Positions 8,709-13,727 of a stretch of 13,727 bases of DNA are shown here, one piece after another. Numbering within the stretch: the first letter of the stretch is position 1; every line of letters begins with the position of its first letter. The position numbers and the translations under genes were made by a program. The stretch covers positions 1 through 13,727 of the forward strand of contig CALSCQ010002225.1 in NCBI GenBank assembly GCA_943704525.1, in the 5' to 3' direction. The DNA is from Pigoraptor vietnamica. Its lineage: Eukaryota > Opisthokonta > Filasterea. The notes below the pieces were generated by a model, which did not search any database, had not been told where the DNA came from, and saw nothing but the letters and a program-made list of their open reading frames with translations.

Positions 8709-9130
8709 AACACCAAATGGGTTCACCCCAACGTGGCGGGAGCGTGAGAAATGGTAGGCGAAAGAATTTGCCCGATATTTTCTCCAAATTTTCTAATTAT
8801 TGTAATTTATTTATTTCGAAGAAATTGATTTTCTTTTAAATTCAGCGAGAGAGGTAAAATAGTGTAAATAAAAAGTTAGGAGTTTAAATTCGATTTTGTT
8901 ACGGTATGTAAATAAATGCGGCGCACACAACATTACAAAAATAAATAAATAAATAAATTTTCTCGTGTCGTTTTCTGCGTAATTTTAAGTGAATGAAATA
9001 AATTGCCCGAATCAATGGGCTTACCCTGGTGCGAATGTCCGAATTTTTTCGCCCCAATTTTCCTTTATTTGGTGCGGACGGGGTCCAACTGCCCATACAC
9101 ACCGTCATTCAAGCGGACCCATTTACCGAA
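8709..9130. mobile_element. Possible short non-autonomous element with imperfect inverted ends
   Basis: An AT-rich segment interrupts GC-rich surroundings. Near its left end AAATGGGTTC (from 8715) is followed 42 bases on by GGCGAAAGAATTTG (8757-8770). The complement of its right part has AAATGGGTCC and then GGCGAAAAAATTCG (complement of about 9038-9051). The order matches but the internal spacing differs. The core contains an AAAT tandem repeat (about 8936-8957) and several AATAAA words. No protein is encoded and I could not find a clean target-site duplication. A SINE-like or plain AT-rich intergenic origin is also possible. Confidence 0.25.
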
Positions 9131-9490
9131 TATAGTGCGATAATGTTACCCCATTAGCAATAAAAAAGGGAGGCGTTTCCAATACAATTTTCCATACAAA
9201 ATTTTCTTTTTTGTGCCTGCAACTGAGCGACAGTTGCTTCTGTTTCTCCCACGGTGACTTCCGCTCGCACGCACGGGCACTGACATCTTGCCGCCATCAC
9301 TCCCGCACACAAACATGCGCGTGTTGTTCCATGTTTGCATCGTGAGAGAAACATCGCCGTAGTTAATGCGATTTGGCAGGGGGTGACAATCGTCCATCCA
9401 TCCGAGAGAATCGACTTTGATTCCATCAGTCACCGCTCGATGGGGTAACTGGCTGTCAACACTGGGTTATCGCGAAGTCTATACGCCTTC
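9131..9490. other. Intergenic segment without a supportable gene
   Basis: The composition returns gradually from AT-rich to GC-rich. A minus-strand frame at 9426-9154 (ATG start, 90 codons) overlaps another minus-strand frame. Neither shows a known motif, so I call no gene. Confidence 0.3.
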
Positions 9491-9740
9491 ACCGATTGAG
9501 GCGTGCGCGTCGGTACGTTCGGGGTCAGTTAACGCTACTCCGCTTCCGCGTTGTCGCGCACACCACGCTCCAAAACGGCGTTATCACTCAGTTTTGCGCT
9601 AACGACAACCCTTGTGCTTTTTGCGTGGAGGCGTCCGACTGATGCACGTTCACCTTCAGTTAACGTCTCAGCAGTGGGTTACGGCACCGACGGAGTCGAC
9701 TCATCACAGTTTTGCCCCCACCGCAGGCGTCCGGCTCTCT
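9491..9740. repeat. Degenerate tandem repeat, unit about 130 bp
   Basis: GAGGCGT (9498 and 9628), then ACGTTC and CAGTTAACG (9526-9534 and 9657-9665), recur in the same order at an offset of 130-131 bases. A shortened third copy is suggested by CAGTTTTGC (about 9711) and AGGCGTCCG (9725), which parallel about 9590 and 9629. Between the anchors identity is low, so the duplication is old. Confidence 0.4.
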
Positions 9741-10241
9741 CACTCTCTTCGGTTTCTCTCTCTCGCCGCTAAACCCGCCTCGAGAAACGTTGACGGCGGC
9801 TGGAGACCGGTTTAACTGATTGGTGAGCCTCATGACACTGTGTCTCATCAACACGGCTGAGATTTACTCACTCAGCGCTGGCAAAGTGACTGAGTTGAGT
9901 TGAGCGGAGTCAGTAATTTCACTGTTCGGTCGACGCGCGGACCGTGGCCTCAGTCTGAACCGATTGTCCATGGCTCATCTCCGCTGGCTACTCTTTAACA
10001 GAAGACACCACAGGCCCGCCAACCCATTACTGAGTGGTCGACACTGAGCCCTTGCAACCCGACGCGGCGCCCGGCGGCCATCCGGGACTCGTCAACGACT
10101 GGACGTGCACCAGCAGTGACTCAGTCACTCTGCGCTCCCGGCTTTGTCTGTGTCCGCGATTCGGAAGAATGTCGTTTTTGCCCAGCCGCGACGTGTAGTC
10201 CGTCCGTTGCTGACGGGAACCGTGCTCGTTGCGTCGCACGA
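9741..10241. other. Gene-free stretch upstream of the 702-aa ORF
   Basis: No coding exon is supportable. It contains ACTGAGT at 9889 and 10029, ACTCAGT at 10119 and a 15-base palindrome at 10115-10129. The downstream ORF frame is open from about 10116 but has no ATG until 10242. Any promoter for that ORF would lie here; I see no clear TATA box. Confidence 0.4.
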
Positions 10242-12350
10242 ATGGGCGACGGTCTGCCCGGTGATCAGCGGAACGGTCGTGGACATCGCCGCGCAGATTT
10301 GGAATACGCGTCCGCTGAAGAGAGCGCGAGCGCGGACGATCAATCGCGTCACACGCGAACAGTGATGACGACGGCAACGACACGGCCAGTCTGGCAAGTG
10401 CCGGCGTGGCCAATCGGTACCGCCGGCGCGCAGGCCGACGAGGCTGCGTTCCCGCCGTGGATGACGCCTCCGCCGCCGCCCCAGGTGCCGGTGCCAGCGC
10501 CGCCGGCAACACACAACGAACAGCTGCCACCCGCAAGAGGGAGCACGCTGGGCCCGTCGGCGTTTGGCTGGCTTCCACCAGTGGACCCGCCCGGCGAGTA
10601 CACGACGGGCACGAGCGGTGGCGCGAACGTCGCAAAAAATGCACGCCGAAACAAGCGAACATGGCAGCCGTCTTCCTCCCCACACGCGCTGCCAACAGAC
10701 CCCGAGCCGCCGGCGCCGGCAAGCCACGTCGGGCGCGGCGTCGTTGTTCAGGTCGACGAGGTCAAGGGCGCTCGCAAGTTACGCGCGCCCATCGAACGGG
10801 CCCGCCGTTGCGACGAGGCGCCCAATTCGCCGCCTCCCCCACTGGTGCCTGCCATCGAGCCGCTGCTGGACGAAACCCATCCCACCGGCGACGCCACAGG
10901 CACCACCGTGTTGCCTCGTCGCTCGGATATGCATGCGGAATCGGCACCCGCTGGTAGCCCACAGGGCGACTGGCGCGGCGGCGGCGGCGCCACGTACAAT
11001 TGGACGGGACGCTACGGCAGCGACGCGCCGTTTGCACCTCCCCCGGCGTTCACAGGGCCTGCGTATTTTACGGAGCCAACGGTCGTGAACGTGCACCGCG
11101 ACAACCGCGCTCGCTGGGCCACGGCCGCAGCTGGAGCGTCGAATTTTGCGCCTGGGGGGTTCAACTTTGGCGATCCTTACAATCCCATGTGGCCGTCCGC
11201 GCACCTCTCTCATTATCAGGTCCGCCCGCCCACGGCCGCCCAGTGGCACCCGCCCGTACAGCCCCTCCCGATGCTCCCGCACCAGCAGCACTTTCCCGCT
11301 GGCGGACTCGGATATAACGCGCCACAGGCAACAGAGCCCGCTTTTCACGCCGGCGCCCCAATCACGTACGCTCCTGCAAGTACGGACGAAGATGCCGGGC
11401 CGTCGCACCCGTTCGGCGCTCCGGCGGCGGCGGCGGCGCATACGTTTGGCCATGTGCCCCCTCTCTCTACAGGCTTCGAGCCCTGGCCCGCGCCGAATCG
11501 GCCCAACGAGTTTCCGTATTTCGAACGCCCGTTGTGGCCTAGCCGCGCGGAGCCGCACTACGCCCCATTTGAGCCTGCGCGCGGGGTTGGCGCGGTGGCT
11601 GACTGGGGCCCTCCGGCTGGGTGGCATGCCACGGGGGAACACCGCGTGCAGCGGGGAGATTGGTGGGGCCACGATCGTCATGTCGAACACGCCTTTGCTC
11701 CTGCCGACCAGCAGCAGCCTTTGTCCTCGATGCAGCCACACGCGAACGTGCCGACCGGCGACAACGGCGCGCGTGAGGCACGCAGTGGCGCGCAGAGCAG
11801 CACGGACGCGTCTGCACACACTGAACTGGCACGTGACACGCCCGAGAATCGCGACAGCCGCGACACGAGCGGCGCGCACAGTCGTCCAAGTCGTCGGAGA
11901 GGCGCCGGCCGGCGCACGCCTCGGTCACGTGCAGCGGTGCCACGGGGACGCGGAAATTCCTCGGCGATTGGCCGCCGGCGGAGGGCGAGCGAAAACGTCG
12001 TGTGCCTCGCCTGCGGTGTCGCGCTGAAGAAGGCGTCGCTGCGTTACCACAATGAGTCGTTGCACCCGGACGAGGAAGCGGTCGGCTTCACGTGTCGCGC
12101 GCGCGCCTGCAGTTGCAACAAGGAGCCCGGGCGATTCAAGACGGATCCCGCGCGATCGATGCACGAACTCCGCGCCGTGCGCCGTGCGGCCGAGAACGGG
12201 TGGCTTCGGTACTCGCTAACGGAGCTAAACGACTTGCAGGAGCGCAACCCGCGGGAATTTCATCGCGTCATGCTCGACCTCGAGATTGAAGAGGGGTCGT
12301 CGGACGAGACCGACCGTGACAACGGCTCCGATTCCTCTCCGAACCAGTAA
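10242..12350 (+). CDS. Intronless 702-aa protein with Pro/aromatic-rich disorder and C-terminal zinc finger
   Basis: I do not recognise the family. From the ATG at 10242 the frame is uninterrupted to TAA at 12348-12350; a later ATG at 10365 is an alternative start. Residues about 45-540 are low-complexity and rich in Pro, Gly, Ala, His, Phe, Tyr and Trp, including a poly-Pro run (MTPPPPPQVPVPAPP), and look disordered. Residues about 540-585 are Arg/Ser/Gly-rich (SRRRGAGRRTPRSR), a likely nuclear signal or nucleic-acid-binding segment. Residues 588-608 fit C-X2-C-X11-H-X4-H (C588, C591, H603, H608). A second cysteine cluster (C618, C623, C625) with H641 may form another metal site. A short helical-looking stretch and an acidic tail (EEGSSDETDRDNGSD) end the protein. 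The lack of introns beside a 20-exon gene suggests a mobile-element Gag-like or ORF1-like protein, a retrocopy or a recent lineage-specific gene. No polymerase, integrase or transposase lies nearby. Confidence 0.6.
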   Translation: MGDGLPGDQRNGRGHRRADLEYASAEESASADDQSRHTRTVMTTATTRPVWQVPAWPIGTAGAQADEAAFPPWMTPPPPPQVPVPAPPATHNEQLPPARGSTLGPSAFGWLPPVDPPGEYTTGTSGGANVAKNARRNKRTWQPSSSPHALPTDPEPPAPASHVGRGVVVQVDEVKGARKLRAPIERARRCDEAPNSPPPPLVPAIEPLLDETHPTGDATGTTVLPRRSDMHAESAPAGSPQGDWRGGGGATYNWTGRYGSDAPFAPPPAFTGPAYFTEPTVVNVHRDNRARWATAAAGASNFAPGGFNFGDPYNPMWPSAHLSHYQVRPPTAAQWHPPVQPLPMLPHQQHFPAGGLGYNAPQATEPAFHAGAPITYAPASTDEDAGPSHPFGAPAAAAAHTFGHVPPLSTGFEPWPAPNRPNEFPYFERPLWPSRAEPHYAPFEPARGVGAVADWGPPAGWHATGEHRVQRGDWWGHDRHVEHAFAPADQQQPLSSMQPHANVPTGDNGAREARSGAQSSTDASAHTELARDTPENRDSRDTSGAHSRPSRRRGAGRRTPRSRAAVPRGRGNSSAIGRRRRASENVVCLACGVALKKASLRYHNESLHPDEEAVGFTCRARACSCNKEPGRFKTDPARSMHELRAVRRAAENGWLRYSLTELNDLQERNPREFHRVMLDLEIEEGSSDETDRDNGSDSSPNQ

Positions 12351-12787
12351 AGATGATCGCTCTGTCCCATGCACAACGGCAAATGTAAGGCATGACTCCG
12401 GCATATACAACTTTCTTAAGAGACAGGCCCTCTTGGCAGGATCAGGCACCGGCTGCTGCGCCCGGCTGGCCGCCGGCCGCCGGGCACTGGCAATCGGCTG
12501 CCGCCCGCGGCGTCAGGCGGCCCGGCCAGTCCGGCGAGGCGAGGCGGCGGGTGGTGACATCGGATCCCCGCCGGCGTGGGTGCTGCCGCCGGGGCAGGCG
12601 TGAAAGTCTGGCAGTGTGTCATGGTCGCCGTAGTCGCCCGGGCGGCCATCAACTGTTTTCAACACAGCCAGTCGGTGCCAGTGATAACGGTGAAAATTTC
12701 CCGATGATCTTCTAATGATAGCCTAATTAATTCCGATTCCGTTAACCGTCGGAAATCTCGTCTGTCTTCGTTTCATGCAGTAGGTGA
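12351..12787. other. GC-rich flank downstream of the 702-aa ORF
   Basis: I see no gene. It is CpG- and GCCGG-rich at 12440-12600, then turns AT-richer. Two long words recur from the block at 6661-8585: CTGGCAATCGGC (12487-12498, also 7828-7839) and GTGATAACGGT (12681-12691, also 8575-8585), in the same order. No AATAAA follows the ORF closely. Confidence 0.35.
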
Positions 12788-12813
12788 GACACGCACACGC
12801 ACACGCACACGCA
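12788..12813. repeat. Short (CACACG)n repeat
   Basis: About four CACACG hexamer units in tandem. It separates the repeat-like zone on the left from the promoter region of the cullin-like gene. Confidence 0.8.
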
Positions 12814-13105
12814 AACACCGACGGCCACCAGCAACGCAACTCTCCACTTCCCTTCACATCGCGACACTGTTACGAAGAGAGGAGAGCGTATAACGTCGAA
12901 GGGAGCTGTCGGAAGGCTCGTTTTATTGGCGCGCAGGCCGCTGCATCCACCTGTGTTACCAGCCTTAACAGCGGAGGATCGCGTGTTCCTTGCTAGACTT
13001 TTTCGCGAAGACTCTGCCGTTAGGCCTGGAAGATAGTCGGGAATATTGTGCTCTCACTCGAATCCTTGCGCGCGTACCCTAATCTCCCCTGTTGCGGCGG
13101 CGGCG
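12814..13105 (+). promoter_or_regulatory. Probable promoter and non-coding first exon of the cullin-like gene
   Basis: No coding exon is visible. TTATTGGCGCGC (12923-12934) combines an inverted CCAAT core (ATTGG) with an E2F-like GGCGC element. The leader probably starts downstream and ends at GCG|GTGAGT (13106). Factor binding is inferred only. Confidence 0.3.
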
Positions 13106-13504
13106 GTGAGTGCGTTAACGCCTTTGCACGTGTTGTTTGTCGTGGCGAACCGTGGTGCATCTTTGCTTTTTTTTTTTTTTTTTTGCGAAAAGTTTTCATC
13201 AACGGCGGCCGTGGTTATTATTCACTGCGTGTCGTTTTGCTGCATGGGGTCGCCTTTTCGTCATCGTTTTTTTTCTCCTTCCCTTCTTTTTCCCGACATT
13301 TTCTTCGTATTTTGTGCCATCATGCGTTCACTCTCTGATCTGCTTTGCCCCCTCCCTTTGTGCGTGTGCTCTCGTGCTTTGTTGCAGCTTTTTACGTCGT
13401 GTTTCATTCCCTGCTGTTTAGTTTTGGAGTTTTGAATCTCCCTGTGCTTGTCCCGCCTTATCTCTTGTTCACCACTCGTCTGGAACTCTCCCCTTTGTCC
13501 GCAG
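13106..13504 (+). other. Probable 5'-leader intron of the cullin-like gene
   Basis: A strong donor (GTGAGT at 13106) and an acceptor with a long pyrimidine tract ending CCGCAG (13499-13504) bound a 399-base, pyrimidine-rich segment with no coding similarity. It includes an 18-T run (13167-13184). The acceptor lies 28 bases before the start codon, so the intron would be wholly in the leader. Confidence 0.45.
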
Positions 13505-13532
13505 TGTTTTGCCGCCCCGCGAGTAACACACC

Positions 13533-13660
13533 ATGGCGACGCACCTTGGGCGGCAGCCGCAAATGACGCTCGACGAGGTCTGGTTGTATGTGCAGAACGG
13601 CCTCGAGCGCATCCTCCAGTTTCAGACGCTGTCGACGGAGCAATACGCGTCGCTCTATTC
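13533..13660 (+). CDS. Cullin-like protein, first coding exon (partial, runs off right edge)
   Basis: The ATG at 13533 is in a strong context (CACCATGG). It opens 42 codons plus two bases before a donor at 13661 (GTATCC), a phase 2 intron; the window ends in that intron's pyrimidine tract. The peptide has LDEVWLYVQNGLERIL followed by LSTEQYASLYS. This matches the start of the cullin N-terminal repeat, where family members have a W-x-x-(L/V)-x-x-(G/A)-(I/L) helix and then a Y-x-x-L-Y motif, closest in pattern to the CUL1/CDC53 group. Cullins scaffold RING ubiquitin ligases: the N-terminal repeats bind substrate adaptors and the C-terminal part binds RBX1 and NEDD8. Only the first helices are visible, so the subfamily is uncertain and the family call rests on about 32 residues. 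Confidence 0.6.
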
Positions 13661-13727
13661 GTATCCGCGACATCCCCATCGGACTTGTTCCCTGTCACCC
13701 ACTTGTCTTTTTTTTTTCTCTTTTGGG

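Noticed and set aside
8698-8729. tRNA-like promoter boxes: TGGCTCAGATG (A box) and GGTTCACCCC (B box)
   Set aside because: The box starts are only 22 bases apart, far closer than in tRNA genes, and no cloverleaf can be drawn. A degenerate SINE head is possible but unsupported.
8597-8839. An 80-codon plus-strand frame starting with ATG and holding a Trp/Cys-rich hydrophobic stretch
   Set aside because: It ends in AT-rich repeat-like DNA, has no recognisable domain and spans the boundary of the putative inserted element.
9154-9426. A 90-codon minus-strand frame with balanced amino-acid composition
   Set aside because: It has no known motif, overlaps another minus-strand frame of similar length and has no supporting splice or signal features.
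10779-11879. A 366-codon open frame on the minus strand
   Set aside because: It is antisense to the 702-aa ORF, Arg-rich and without recognisable motifs. GC-rich coding DNA commonly leaves the opposite strand open.

Overview
The window is nuclear DNA from an intron-rich, GC-rich eukaryote. It holds a 20-exon gene with GT-AG introns of about 76-461 bp, the first exons of two further genes, long (GT)n/(CA)n microsatellites inside introns, and a repeat-like intergenic zone. I cannot fix the species. The type I diacylglycerol kinase architecture, otherwise best known in animals, hints at a unicellular relative of animals or another intron-rich protist. 15 of the 19 donor sites in the kinase gene begin GTG rather than GTA.

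Layout. (1) 100-266, minus strand: first coding exon of a gene running off the left edge, with a TPR-like helical pair. (2) 267-793: divergent promoter region with two perfect CArG boxes, a CCAAT box and a CA repeat. (3) 794-6493, plus strand: a complete 757-aa type I diacylglycerol kinase. Every exon junction keeps frame. Its order is an N-terminal myristoylation signal, a recoverin/NCS-like EF-hand region, two C1 zinc domains, the catalytic DAGKc domain, the accessory DAGKa domain and a Ser/Pro-rich tail. (4) 6494-10241: about 3.7 kb with no supportable gene. It holds a GC-rich block full of the word ACTCAGT or its complement, an AT-rich segment (8709-9130) with imperfect inverted ends, and a degenerate ~130-bp tandem repeat. 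(5) 10242-12350, plus strand: an intronless 702-aa ORF of unknown family. It is a disordered Pro/Gly/aromatic-rich protein with an Arg-rich segment, a C2H2-type finger and an acidic tail, and may be a mobile-element or lineage-specific protein. (6) 12351-13532: GC-rich flank, short CA-type repeat, then a promoter and 5' leader that probably contains a 399-bp intron. (7) 13533-13660, plus strand: first coding exon of a cullin-like gene (ubiquitin ligase scaffold) that leaves the window inside its next intron.

The kinase would convert diacylglycerol to phosphatidic acid at membranes under calcium control. The sequence does not link it functionally to the TPR gene, the 702-aa protein or the cullin. 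The shared promoter with the TPR gene is the only physical coupling.

The points most worth following are the calcium-myristoyl-switch-like N terminus of the kinase, the complementary UG and CA repeats that bracket kinase exons, the paired CArG boxes, the ACTCAGT word cluster, and the orphan zinc-finger ORF.
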